This document shows positions 38,193 through 51,686 of a stretch of 64,000 nucleotides of DNA, piece after piece. Numbering within the stretch: the stretch's first letter is position 1; the number at the start of each line of letters is the position of its first letter. This DNA comes from Apostichopus japonicus (lineage: Eukaryota; Echinodermata; Holothuroidea; Aspidochirotida; Stichopodidae). Both the position numbers and the translations under genes were made by a program. Under the pieces are notes generated by a model. The model ran no database searches, was not told where the DNA came from, and saw only the letters and a program-made list of their open reading frames with translations. Where the stretch lies: assembly GCF_037975245.1 (NCBI RefSeq), contig NC_092569.1, positions 16,600,001-16,664,000 of the forward strand, given 5' to 3'.

Positions 38193-41100
38193 TCACACTG
38201 GACGTATCTTCATTTCTGCGTATTTTATGTTGTAATTACTTCCTGGAAGACTATACCAGTGGATGCTTTTGTAATTAGTACTTCCGGATGAGTAAAGTCC
38301 GTTGAGATTGACATTATAGTTATAAGTCTTGTACCACCACGCTCCATGATAATTCTGGGCCAGGTTATAACTACTATGTAGGTCGTTGTCACTGTCGAAT
38401 GTAGTAAATGACATGTTCCTGTAGTAAGCCATTCTATCATTCACTGTGAAAATGAAAACACGAGATGGAGATAAAATGCATGATCATATTTAAAATAGTT
38501 TTCAGTTATTTCCACACGGCATAAATTAAGAGACGGTTCATAGTATAATTTATGTAGAATTATTGATGAATGAAACACTGTCAAATTAAACAAACAGTTT
38601 TTTTTTTTAAATTTGTATTAATTCCCAAATAAATGTTGTATACACCGCTTGAAGGAATTGCTAGTGCCTTTAGATGAAACCCAAATTAATATTGATTTGC
38701 TTTATTATACTTTTGTGCTTTTTTCCCAACATTATAAGAACACAATGATATATTTTCATTGCAAACTGACAATTTCTTTACGATTATACTGGAACCCTTT
38801 CCAACGTCAATTAATACAAACAATAAAAACGGGACAAAATGGCTAAATTTAAACCAGTTTGTTGTCAGTATCCAATTTTCACATCACACGTTATGGATTA
38901 ATTTTTACTTTATGATACACATTATGTCTATGTCAAGTATTATATCGTTGCTACGACAATGGTACCGGTATGTGGGAACCGTATATAAAATTAAATTAAC
39001 CAATTATGAAGAACATTATTTTTTCATCAATGGTTTTATTTACCAAATTATTGTATTATTGTTTGAGAAGTCTTTAAAGATTTTTACTCTGTTATTATTC
39101 TATTTTCGTTACGATTCCATTGGAACGGATATGAGGTCTTTTTAATTATTAGAGAGGGTAAAAAAAATTATGGGATGATGGGCAGATGACAAGGAAGTTG
39201 GAATAGGTTTGTTGTTATCAATTACAATGCCTTATGTCACTGTAGGTATAAGTGTTTCACCCTGAGTTCATTTAAGGTATATCTTGCAACCTGAGTTCAT
39301 TTAAGGTGCGCATTGATCATGGATTCCAACCACAATTTCACCTGACCAGCTCTCTTCCGATTTGATAACAAACAGTGTTCTAATTGAATAAAAATAGTCA
39401 GTAATTGTCTATGACCGCCGGCTGTCTACGCTTTAGCTCCCAATTTATCGTTTATCACATGTAAGTATACTTTATTAAATCTCACATTCGAACATAATAA
39501 ATAAACCAAATATAATTCATATTTATGGATATATTAAAACAGTATGTTCAGACTGACAGCGTTGACGTGTTGGATTCTTCCGGTGTTTTTTTTTATAACA
39601 ACAGAAGTATAGTATAACGACCATTGCCCGGGAGGTTTGCAGTGTATCGTTGCAGATTTATGCAATGTTATTATAGACATGTAAATGAGTTCATCATCAT
39701 AGATATCGTTTTTGAGATGATCATTTCTAAAAGTCTGCGCATATGCTACATATTTGATGAATGATTACAATCACTAATGAACTGACAAATTTAAATACAC
39801 GGGTTATTTTGGCGACAAATGTTACAAAGGGAGGTAACGTATCAAGGTAGTTATGCATAATTTGGTAGAGGCGTTCATAATTTCCTTGCTAATATTTAGT
39901 CCTTTGTAAGGTATTGATGGTGACAAGCAAAATCCACGAGGTTAAATATATACGTACCTGTAGTGCTGGAGCTATCGTATTCTCCAAGGCCAACTAAACG
40001 ATACTTAGTCTCTTCATCGCTGATCCTAAACAGGTCGTACTTCGCAAAGTAGGGATCTCCATTCACGTTGTTTAAATCAATGCGAAGCATGTAATCCTTT
40101 TGGTTAGTTAAGAGTGATATTTTATCGTTGCCAAGCCAAAATTCCCTGTTCAGGAAACCAAAGCCATCTCGGTAATCATCCCAGTCTCTGTAAAATTCTA
40201 CGGAACCATCGACCCGGCGTTGGAAGACCTGGTTTAGTTGCAAAACAAAACATGTCATATTTGGTTTGAACATAATGAACCATTTGTACGATGTACGGGT
40301 TTGATTTATCAGTGTGGTTAGTTTTAATGGTTCGTCTTACGTTGAACAGATACTGTAACCTGTACACCATTTAGATTCTTCTTTTTCTGATGGAATACAT
40401 TTGGTATCATATAATTTATGCCCATATTGCGAACAGTATATGGCTTTAGAAACATTTTGAGGTTTCGAAAAACTGTCTCGCTACAAGAGGAAACAATCAT
40501 ACTTAGGAATATTAATGGTTACTCTGAAAGTTATAATTGAGCGTAATTAGAAATACATATCTAAGACGGTAAATTTGACACTAAGTAACGTTTTCCTGAG
40601 AATTAAATCAAGCTGAAAAAGATATGAATAAAGAATGCATGCCTTGTCAAACGAATCAGCACCTGTAACACACATAATCTGTATAAGGAATCGCTTTTTA
40701 CAGAACCAATAAAATATCAACATACTTCAGGAAGCAGAATAGAAATTAATTAAGGGTAATATATTTTTATGTTCTTACCGTCCAGCCTCCTCCGTCAATT
40801 GAGTTATTACAATAAACTTGAAAAGGTTCATTGGCTTCATCTGGCTTAATCAGATAAATTCCAGATTCAGAGGAACTCCCTTCACATTGGTCGTAAACTT
40901 CTTTACAATCTCGAGGATATTCTGGGTCTTGGTAGAAAAAGTAGGAGGAGTCTGAAGGAAAGAAAATGAAAAACTTGTAAGAAATAGATGCGAACAATTT
41001 TAAAGTGAACTACCAAACTCGACGTCCCGTTTACCGGTCTATCGATAAAATTGAAATTACGGTTTGCACAAAGAAAAAACTGTTTTTCAAAATATGACAC

Positions 41101-44100
41101 ATAAACCTTCCATACATTTTCTTGCTTGGAAGAACACCATTGAAGTAAACATTGTAAAATCGTAAAAGGAAACAACAAATAAACAGAAAAATCTTAAATG
41201 AAGTAACAGAATACAACCCCTCCCTCCTCCCACCGCAAGAAAAAAAAATCCTGATAAGTTCTGGTAACTATGTCTATTTAATTTAAAACGACAAATGTTG
41301 GCCTCCTTTTCACCGCCGCGACTAACATTAAAAGGCTTTCAGTATTTTGTTTACCTTTTTGCCTAGTGTTAAAAGCGTGTGGCTTTTGATTTTGAGATAT
41401 TTTTTTTTTCTTCACCAAATTACAAAAACCAGAGTACGTCAGAGTACTTAGGGTATAGTAGGTTTTGGTTCATATATAAATACCACATCAAGAAGCGTAA
41501 GTATTAACGCATATTAACCAAAAATATGTGAAGACCACAAAAACAGAAATCACCATCATTGTCAATCAATATCATTATTATGACTGATCGATTAAGTTTC
41601 TATAATACTGTTTTGATGATATTATTTTAAAACGGTACTGAATATTAAGTGAGATGAATACTATATATGTATTTATTCACCGATGGGTATCTCTATAATA
41701 ATAGTTTACTAAAGACATGAAACCCAAATTAAAAATTAAAATGGAAAAAAAAATCATACCGAAATTTTAAATGAAGTAATATAATTTTAAGTAGCTATGT
41801 TTGTTTAAGATTAATCGACAAATGTTGGCTTACTTTAGACCACCGCGAAACACATTAAAAGGCTCTCAATATTTTTACTATAAGTTGTTTCCAGCTAGCT
41901 TTTAAAGCGGGTAATTTTTTTTTACAGTATTTCTTGTAACCAAATTTAATTATCCACACTACGTCTTTAAATGAAGAAAGCATTTAAAAAATATTAACCA
42001 GTCGATGATAATATAAGGTAGTAGGTATTGGTGCATATTTAATTACCACATCACGAACGGAAGTATAACAGCATATGGAACAAATGCATTTCAATAAAGT
42101 AGAAATCGCAACAAGTGTCGATCAAAATCAATGATGTAGATGATTAATTAAGTTAGATGAATCCTATATATCGATGGGTACCTCTAAATTGACAAAATTG
42201 TAAAAATGTAAAAGATTTATGTTAGAATCATTGGAATAGTAAAGAACATATGAATAAGAATGATACATTTCTCTTACCTCCAGTGCTTCTTTTGTTCCTC
42301 ACAGAATTTTCCCGTCCAACATTCTAAAATGGAGATATGAAAATTGAAAATATAAAAGTCAACGAAGTCACTAAAAGGACATTCCGATAGGCGTGAGGGA
42401 CTCGTTTGTAAAGGGTACTTACTGCCGAAATCAATTCAGTTCCAAAGCATTTTTTAGTTGCTGCTAATCTTTGGTTAAAGTCCAATGTAGTGAAATCAGG
42501 GATCATTAACTATGTCACCATTAAGTCATCTTAATCATTTCACTGATAGAGAGGCATTTACTTTGACCCCAATCGTGTGACAAGGTTTATGTAATATTCG
42601 TACTAAGATATTTCTCTTTCACTCAGATATTATTTCCTTTGTAGGAAACATTACGGGAAATCAAGAGACACTATTCAACACTCTATTCCAACACAGTATA
42701 AGTATTCAATTAATAACGTATAAAGAACTATCGTTAAGCCGTGACATATTTTAATGAAAACAAAATGTGTTTCTATTCGATACTGTGTTGTCGTTGTGTT
42801 TACTTCTTGGCATGGAGGTTTGAAGACAAGCTTTTTACAATGTTTTTGAAACTATTAAGATGACAGAATGACTGAATAAATAAGTTACACACTCAACGCC
42901 ATTGTTGTCCTGTTTCTCGCCCTTTTACTGAATAACCTAGATAAAACAATAATATATGGCGCTTGAATTTTCGCGACATGAAGTGAGAAAGTAATATGAT
43001 TCGTTCTAGACGTTCACAATTTTCATAAATATATCTCATTTTAATGGTCATGTTTGTCTTTGTGTAGTTAAAAGGAAATACGACTATAGCAGTGCTTACT
43101 TGAATTTTTAGTTTAGTAAGAAATTGAGGATTGATGAAAATATTACGAATTGAGTTTCATGTACGTACAAATACATTTTGAATTATCCTATTTAAATGGG
43201 TCGCTTTCGTATCTCTGAGCCATATCTGCATTTTGTCAAGGGATCTTGTTTATTCTTATCATTTTTTCAGTATAAGCTGAATGGATTGGCCAGCAACAAC
43301 TTGCAACATAATTTACAATTTTTAGAAAGTTTTAAAATAGTACAAAGTATGGTGGGTACTCTCACCGTTTCTTGCTTTTAGGTTATGTTTGCTTATTAAG
43401 TTGTACTGTTCTGATCTTATGACACATATGATGTATTTGTTAATAATAATATTTAATACTTATTAAAACTCCCCCATAAACTTATACCACCGATACAATT
43501 TATTACAGTTTAAGCTTTTTAGAATGCATCATATTAATCAATTTTGTGTTTGAGAAATTAGAAAACTTCAACGCACTGATCTAGACAACATTTTATCATC
43601 AAAAGTGATATTCGAGTTTAATGTTGATCAAAAATTGTAATGGATTTTTCTCCAATTTTTAAAATGTTTCCAAAGATAAATCCTATTTGACTATTTGATA
43701 TAGACATAATTCCTTAGCATAAACTAACAGCGTTCCTCCAGCAGAATCTTTAATACAAATCCTGATCTAATCTAATAAGCGGAAAATTTATTTGAGAGAT
43801 AATTAACATGCCTTTATTACTAAATGCGATGCAACGATGATGTGAAACATTCTATACCCTTACAAGATATTTTAAACAGTCTCAGTCATAAACAAAATGT
43901 TCACTAAGTAGTAATACCGTAATAACGTACTTTTGACCAGACATATCAGACGTTTATCTTAAACACTATATCACATTAAGGCGATAAGTGGTTCTTGTTA
44001 TTTGTTTAAACTGTTATTAAAAGAATTTAAATTTCCATCGATATGTCGTCGATGTCATACCAAGGAAAACATGCTCTAAGAACACAGTAGAGAACAAACT

Positions 44101-45500
44101 ATTGTTTCTTTTGAGGTAAAAAAAATGTGTGACATTCATTTGTAGTGATACGGCTGACTTTGGCCAGACATATCCGAAGTTCATGTTTTAAACTTGATGA
44201 AATTAAGTCGAGATGTTTTCTTTTCAATTTTTTAAACTGCTATAAAAAGAAATTCTATCCAGATTTCCTTGATGAGATGTCAAGGAAGGAACGCGCTCAA
44301 AACACAGGGGAGAACAAACTACAATGTCGATTGATATAAACAATGACTCTCGCGGTAGAATAAATACATTTCTATAAAAGTGGGTATCCTGAGTAGATAT
44401 TCACAAATGCCAAAGTTCGTTGCTTTGTTTATTTAAACAATTAAGCAAATCAAACAACTTCATTCTTTTTTTCTACTTTTGATCTGCTTTAGTCTTAAAT
44501 GTAATAAACGGAATATAAATTATTGGATTTTATTTTCTTGATATATAGAAAACAGTCGTTTGAATCTTTCCCGCAACTTAAGTTTTTATCATTTATGAGT
44601 ATTTTTTATGTAAGACATCATTTAACCATTTAATATAACTTACCTAATCCGTTAATAAGAAAATGTTAAGTTTTATCGATTGCTTCAAATAGTTCCTATT
44701 ATTGTTTCAAGGCATTAAGTTATTGGTATTGCACTGTACCATGTATCTACCAAGTCACCTTCCGTCATGTAGTTTTTTAAAGTATATATTTGAATTGTCA
44801 AAAATGGATAATGGAACTATGTTTGTACTACATGATTGATGTACTAGCTTGGAAGCAAGTTAAAATGGCTCAAGGAAAAATTTCAATTAATCTTTGTTAA
44901 AGAATCCACGGTTATATCCTTACATATGATAAATATTTTCATGTTTTTTGTTATCGATGGTTGTTAAAGTTTATTTGCTATGTTGGACGAAATAATTAAA
45001 TACCCGTTTGAAACGTGATCGTTTCCACGATATATAGGCAAGTAACTCTCAATTTTAAATTGCTTATTGTATTCGTTAACAAAAGGAAATTCTTATCGCT
45101 GTTTCAGGTAAATAACTGATATTTAAACTCCTTTTCAAACCAAACTTATCTATGATATGGTGTAATATAATTGATTTTGTTTTATTGCGCACATGAGGTA
45201 GTTCACAATGAGAGTCTATTTTTTTTTTAATAAGTAGATTAAGTATAATATATATCAATACTTTAAAAATAGACAAATACATCAACTGAACATAGACAAT
45301 AAACTCAAACAGCATGGTAAAGAGAACTGAAAAATTGTATTAAGTTTAAAAATAATTGAGTTAGAAAATCATTTATCACAATTAAATATTCAACTTCAAC
45401 TTGAATTTGACAAAACATAAAAGAAACTTACGGTTTCTGCCTGGAAAGCTGGAAGTTGAGAGAAGAGTCCCAAAACACAAAATGTTAGGATGAACTGCAT
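38193..45500 (-). CDS. Gene 4: secreted FReD lectin-like protein, type A last exon
   Basis: Complete minus-strand gene. Exons in transcript order are 45432-45500, 42278-42323, 40779-40951, 39958-40228 and 38193-38443: 810 nt, 269 residues plus TGA. The signal peptide matches gene 2. The propeptide has V-R-N-K-R, with Gly to Val before the furin motif caused by a TG substitution. The first FReD exon has P-D-E-A-N where the others have P-D-G-A-N. The last exon reads the same as that of gene 2 (type A: F-D-S-D-N-D, G-A-W-W-Y-K-T-Y-N-Y, no cysteine). Only the last exon and the adjoining intron belong to the near-identical block shared with gene 2; the other exons have diverged, so the gene is a mosaic. 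Its first intron is roughly 0.7 kb shorter than in the other copies because half of an internal duplication is lost. All splice sites are GT-AG. Confidence 0.93.
43790..44960. repeat. Collapsed first-intron duplication in gene 4
   Basis: Sequence matching the first unit runs to about 44128 and then continues directly as second-unit sequence (the CATTTGTAGTGATACGG region). Around 0.8 kb present in the other copies is missing, giving a first intron of 3.1 kb against 3.8-3.9 kb elsewhere. Recombination between the two intronic units would explain it. Confidence 0.65.
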
Positions 45501-45609
45501 CTTGACGATTTTTTTCTGGTCTTAACGATCACAAATCTCAAGAAGGAATGAAGTAAACTTTCTGACAGCGAATCAGTTCAACCACTTTCTGAGCTTACCC
45601 TGCGTCCTA

Positions 45610-45638
45610 TGACGTGGTTGTTGACACGTGTCACCGAA
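45610..45638 (-). promoter_or_regulatory. Proximal promoter block of gene 4 with GACACGTGTC palindrome
   Basis: Palindrome at 45623-45632, about 123 bp upstream of the ATG at 45500. It is intact here even though the distal CRE-like site of this gene is altered. Confidence 0.5.
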
Positions 45639-46189
45639 GAGCTGATTAACCATTTACATTTATACTATTTGTGATAACCTGGATGATCACGTAAATAAAA
45701 ACATAAGCTAACAGTTTTTCTATTGTCCCTAAAGAGTAAAACTTATGACAATTACCATTGGTCTTTTATTATAGCTTTAAATGTATAGACGTAATGCGAT
45801 GAGAGGTCACATTAGTTTTAATACATTCTTGTACAATCGCAAACCAATTCAAAATATCTCTTTCGATAACACAGATAATATCGCATATATATTACACTCA
45901 GCTTATTAACCTTTTACCCATAAGTACTTCCGTAAGTTTGATTCCTAACGTACTACTTTCTATTAACTGAATTTCGTCTCCTGTAGCTTACCATCAACAG
46001 TTAAATGATGTTAAGGAAACTGATTAAAGGACCCTTTATGCAGTGCCCAAAAATTATAATATATATCTACAATCAAGAGGATACCACTTAACAGTATCAA
46101 ACCTCCATATCTAGGGAAACAGGAGTTTATTTTAATGAAATCCCACCCATGTTCTCTGCAAGTTGCCATGTTTTTGTGAAATTACACAC

Positions 46190-46226
46190 AATGCAACGTT
46201 TGTGTGGCGTCACACGTGCACCTCGG
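46190..46226. promoter_or_regulatory. Distal upstream block of gene 4 with a degraded CRE-like site
   Basis: The block is recognisable, but the octamer reads TGGCGTCA at 46205-46212 and the preceding near-palindrome is altered. Among the five copies only this one lacks the perfect CRE palindrome. Confidence 0.35.
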
Positions 46227-46880
46227 CATAGTTAGATTTGCCGCTATGAAGATTCTCTCGAAGTACCGCTGCACACAAAACAACGCTCGCATACGGTATA
46301 TGCTGAAACTACTAAACTAACACTGATTTTCAAATTATTACAACTGTTGAATTGAACTGTATTATCCAGAAATCTAAAGAATAATAACTTAAGTCATCAC
46401 CATCTTGCGTTCGATTTTGAGTAATGTATACGAGATGTAGCCTAGACCTAAACAGTGTATCGTCCAATGTCCACAATCGTAGTTCAGGTAACAAGTATAG
46501 TCACAATTTAACTTAGTCATAGTAACACTACTCAACATACTGTGACTGCGATCATCACTTCGTCGATGAAAAGTATCGTTCATTCGAGCAATTCAACATG
46601 ACTGAGGCACACATTACCCCAGGTGAATATTGCGTACAACTGACTCCATCCTGCGACAAAGAATAGTAATTCCAGAAGAAATTGATTGAGCCGTAGTTTA
46701 AAATTCGAAAGCAAACAATGACAATCACTGTGCGTCTGTGTTGACAGTCATCTTGCAAAATACCAATTTACGCAAATTTATTAATAAACGACATTTAGCG
46801 TAAGTATGCATCTATCCTTCAAAATTGGTTAAATATTTTACATTAACATACATTTTGATGGTGTTTTACACTATTTAAAA
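46220..46880. repeat. Upstream module of gene 4
   Basis: Second copy of the module. It happens to have two overlapping open stretches of 64 and 67 codons on the minus strand; they break in the gene 5 copy. Confidence 0.6.
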
Positions 46881-49044
46881 AATATCCAAAGGTCTTACAA
46901 GTTGTGTAACAATTAACTATGTTAATATCATTTGAGTTGGCAACGCATTTTCAGGAACTCTCTCAGGTGCATGTATGACGTCGTAAACAGCTGATTATCT
47001 GCTTCCCTCTCCTCCAATATGGAAGAAAAGTGCGGATAAAGGGGATAATGGCCGGGAATTTGATTCTTTTTATTCAATGAATTCGTAAAAGAATGACATG
47101 ATAAAGGTCATTATTGTTGGCGTAAATATGTATACTGAAAGTATGTGAAGAGTCAATCAGGCAGTATTGCTCCCCATTAAGGTTAGTTTATACAAGGAGA
47201 AGGATTTATGTTTTTATAGTGTCTTTGTGAAGTTACCCTTACTACCAACATGTTAGAAAGGCAATGGAAGGGAGTTCTTTTAATGAATGGAATTTATGAC
47301 GTAAGACGACATCAATCATATCATACATTGTACAGTATGTGTACAGTAAACCTCTGAACATCTAAAACAATATGACAGCAGTGATCAAATGGTTTCATTG
47401 ATTTATTTCAGTTGGTCTTACTAAACAGTTGCATTGAAGTTAAGGCCGACACTGACTGTCTTTCCATCTTTTTAATAGAGTAATCGTGATATCGACTTGT
47501 GTCGGCGATTCTTCTATATGACCGATGAGAATGACGGAACTTTTTATCAATTGTTGCCTGTCACAAATACAAACATACAAGTGGTCTGAGCATTCAGTTT
47601 TTGTAGAAGACATGTGTAGAACTGCATAGAAAGAGAAGCAATGTGATAGCCAGAGCAGATTACGTCAACAGGAAAGATAAAGGAAATCATCCCCTGTAAA
47701 ATGATATACTAGCCTACAAGAATCATACATATTAACATATCAAGCCCATGTAGGAGTTATAAGTTTTTAGTTTATATTCGGTCGTCCTCTGTTTGAGAAA
47801 AACCAGTTTAGTGTCTTTCAAGTTACCTTTACAGTTTATCAGTGCTGAAATATTACACTACATTAGCAGGATGTGTTTTAGCTGGATACGTATGTATTCA
47901 GTAAAATTCTAAAAAAATTATGACTATATTTTATAGGCAGAGGAATATTTTCCCTTGTTTCTTTATTCAGACAGGTTTAAGTAAGTACTTACAATAAATA
48001 CATATTGGATATTCTTCATCCTTTGTTTGTGTGTACTGTATGTCTATACATACATACAGTGCCATACGAAGAAAGGAAAAGCATATATTTCGTTGTGGTG
48101 GGAGTACGAGGAAGGGGGGGGTGGATGGACGAATGTTATCTGTAGTCAATGATCACTTTTGCTCGATCTCTTTGCATCGGCGAAAATTGTACGAAGAAAA
48201 TGTATATAATTTTATTTGGAGATTTTTGTCGTGTTCAGTAGTACTATGGAAAAGTTTCTAAGAGATGATTTTATTTCTTTTAATCAGTTACTTTCGTGCA
48301 TTATGTGAGCAGCAATGGACAATAAAAGAACCGTAGTATCTATCCCAAGGTGAGGACTGCATTTACATGTATGTCCATTGACTCTTTAATGGTCTAATGA
48401 TTGATACAGACATGACACGCAAAGTGTGAAGGCATTCTGGTGTATGAGGACATGTTATTTTATGGACCGAGGGCGCTGTCATATATGGCCTAATGTATGT
48501 ATAATGAATCTTGTATAGAAATGCGCTTGGTGATTGTCTAGTTAAGGTTCCACTTGTGTGCAGTTTTGCCTAGGAAAAAAAGTGCTTCATGAAACACAAG
48601 TGTTTAAAACAGTTAGTCTAACTGGAATGTTCGAAAATATGTTTCAAAATATCTCTTAGTTCATAGTTGCTCCAGAAATATTTTATAATATTAATTATCA
48701 AAGCACGTTACTGTTATGATCTGCAGTCAGTCAATGAAACTTGCCAAGTTTCGCGGAAATAGTTTGACCCATATGACAGCGCTTGCTGTTAATTTTAGGC
48801 GTGGTTGGGGGGCCCCGTTGAATGCCTTAGGATGAATGCAGACGACACTTTTCCTTTGCAGGTACCACAACAGAAAAAAAGGAGCTAAGATGACCAAATG
48901 TAATGATGGTTTTAGCATAATATCAGTTACCATCATCTGTCTTTATGCCGTTATGTGAAAGAGAATAATTTAAGATAGTGAGGACTGAAGGTGATATAAC
49001 CCATTTTATACATTCTTTGGTTAAATGTTGATATTACTCCGAGC

Positions 49045-49455
49045 AAGCAGACTGAAGGGTTGGTCTCAGTTTGCTACATTTGCTCCTCTTCTAGCTCAAA
49101 ATCAAAACGGTCATGATATGAAACTTTGCAAGTGCCATGACAGACCAATATGTGGTGGGTAGGATATGTATGTATTTTAGATCCTCCTGCAAGCAGGAAC
49201 TCGCGAAGAAGCCTCATTGACTTATCAAAGCCGCAAGCTGACTAAAGTCAGTATCTTAGATTAATATTTAACGTCCATGATTATGAGTTGTCAATTGTCA
49301 AAAACTCTGTAACTAGACGGCACACGTTAATCTTGAAGTAACTCGAACTGGAGCTATTATGATTGGAAGGCACCGGCCTTATCCACTTTCAACTGACAAA
49401 CGGAGTGAGCTAACGATCCGTATGCCAGTTGAAATCTTCTATCAATGCTTTGGAG
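49045..49455. mobile_element. Insertion of about 410 bp in the spacer of genes 4-5
   Basis: The matching spacer before gene 3 reads straight from ATTACTCCGAG to GGGTCTTGAAAG (about 23472-23490). Here those two halves are separated by about 410 bp that is less AT-rich than its surroundings and has no counterpart in the window. No clear coding capacity, inverted termini or target-site duplication can be fixed by eye. It may be a short non-autonomous element. Confidence 0.6.
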
Positions 49456-50700
49456 GGTCTTGAAAGTTTAATTGAACGAATATTGTGGTGCGACACCTGA
49501 AGCCACGATTTAATAGAGGACGCTCTTCACAAACAGTGAAAAACCTCAAGGCGATGCAAATGTAATTAAGAAAAACGAAAGACTCCTCGATACATATTTG
49601 AATCTCTGTAAATGAGCATTCCCGACAGCGCTTAACATTGTGCATTTGCTGTTTTTTGTATCAATGAGATAAATTTTACATTTTTATTAGCTTTTTGTTA
49701 TGTTTACCGAGCAAATTCAAGAGTCGGTGCTCGGTGAAAGATCTTACACGTTGTTTTAAGGACAAGAAAGTAGATTTAAGTAAGTATTCATCCTCTTTAG
49801 TGATACAAGTTGGTGAATGAGATGTTTGCAACTCATGGTACATATTTTGAGTTCAACAAGTCATAAAAGCATTATGCTTTCTTATTCAACTTTATATGTT
49901 GTTTCAATTCAAACATAACAACATCCTCTTGTCTTCTTGCCTGTGATCATTTATACCACTATTATCTATGGGGACGAATTGAATACTTTAGTATGGAATA
50001 TATTAATAAGTTCATACGGTGAGAGAACAATGTCTTACTTTAAAAGATATTTTCGTGTATACGTTGAGGATTACGTTGAAAATTGGCGAGTGAAGGAAAT
50101 AATGTTGGACTGCCTTATCGAGTCGATTGAGTTTTAATGATAATTCGATGTCATATACAGGACTACATGAGAAAGTAAGAAAATATTCCTGGCATGTACA
50201 GAAATGTATTGTTTGTGTGTAATTGTGCACTTCACGGTAATTAGAGCGTAACGTAACTTTCTATCGCTGACTCCAAACAAGTAACTCAAATTTTGTGCAT
50301 AGTAACAGGACAGGCCCCATACCTTTTTTTTTTTTTATTGTACTGGGTCGTAGTGGTTAAGGGCGATGGTAGGGGAGGGGGGTGGGACCAATAAGTGAAG
50401 TCGTGCAGAGCTGCGGTCAAGTGAAATATTATTTTTCTTGAACGGCAGATAGGGGTGGAGGAGTGGAAGATTGCTAAGTGGCAAAACCTGTAAACTGGAG
50501 TCATGTGGATAACGGGTTTTTTTTTTTGTGTAGCATATATTGGGCGTTTTTCTCGATTACTGTCAATCTCATTTCAGTAAAAAAAAAATACAATTTGCAT
50601 AAAAAACGCTCGATAAAAACCACAGTGGTTTCACAATGAAAAGCAAAACTCAAGATGGACGAGTCTGGAAATAATTATATTCATCTTCCTTTCCTATTCA

Positions 50701-50706
50701 TTTATT
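50701..50706 (-). terminator. Likely polyadenylation signal of gene 5
   Basis: AATAAA on the minus strand about 122 nt after the stop codon at 50829-50831. Confidence 0.5.
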
Positions 50707-50828
50707 TGATGTTATCAAAATTATAAGGATTTGTTGTTAAGTCAATAGTCCAATATATATAAGTCTAGAGTTTATGACGATGATACAATGTTTGGTGATC
50801 ATCCTAGTTGCTGAGAACGGTCGATGCA

Positions 50829-51614
50829 TTACACTGGACGTATCTTCATTTCCGCGTATTTTATGTTGTAACTACTCCCTGGAAGATTACACCAATACAT
50901 GCTCTTGGAAGTAGTACTGCCGGCTGTGTACAGTCCGTTCAGGTTAGAATTATAATCACAATAACAATAAGTACCGTGCCACCAAGCTCCGTAACAATAC
51001 TGGGCTAAGTTATAACTAGAGTGACGATCATTGTCGCGATTGAACGTCGTAAATGTCTGGTTTCTGTGATTCGCCATCCTATCGATTGCTGCGAAAGGAA
51101 AACACAAATACGAGATGAAGTAGACATGGTTCTTCATTATATTATTTATTTACACGATTTACTTAAATACTGGATGCATCATTACGACTTTCTGGATACA
51201 TTTGTTGGAGATAATGAACAGGCTATACAATATAATATGTTAGAATCCTTCTAAAATGTTATGTTGATAGTTACATTGTTGTGCTTCAAGAGTACTCGTG
51301 GTAATCACATGTGATATCACAGCTGTCATTGAAAAGTTTTTTTTTTTAAATTCCCATTTTGGGATCAATTTGTATTGACTTTGCATTCCCCCAAGTTAAG
51401 GTATAAACGATTGGGTAGAAATGCAATGGTTTTTGATATTTTTTTTTATTTGGTGTACAGTAAAACTATGACATCACTCACACTTGTTTCCATGAAGTAC
51501 ATTTATTAAACCAAGTTCCTTACAATTTCAGCTATTAAAATATGGATAAATTTTCCAATTACTGGAAAATTAATGACAAAGCTTAGATCCATGTGCTTCA
51601 GTTGTCATAGGTAG

Positions 51615-51686
<72 letters not shown>

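Larger units (their letters stand above)
27231..39944. repeat. Segmental duplication, copy 2 (matches 1 to about 12750)
   Basis: Partner of the block at the window start. It spans the 5' part of gene 3, the spacer and the last exon of gene 4. The right edge is sharp: beyond about 39944 the sequence of gene 4 differs from gene 2 by the ordinary paralogue divergence seen elsewhere in the array. Confidence 0.9.
45639..50828. other. Spacer between genes 4 and 5
   Basis: Contains the degraded CRE-like block, the module at about 46220-46880, ordinary spacer sequence, a stretch at about 47705-48540 with no clear match, an insertion at about 49045-49455, and the 3' flank of gene 5. No convincing gene. 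Confidence 0.7.

Noticed and set aside
46389..46758. Two overlapping minus-strand open stretches in the module upstream of gene 4
   Set aside because: The frames are broken in the gene 2 and gene 5 copies of the module, so coding is unlikely.
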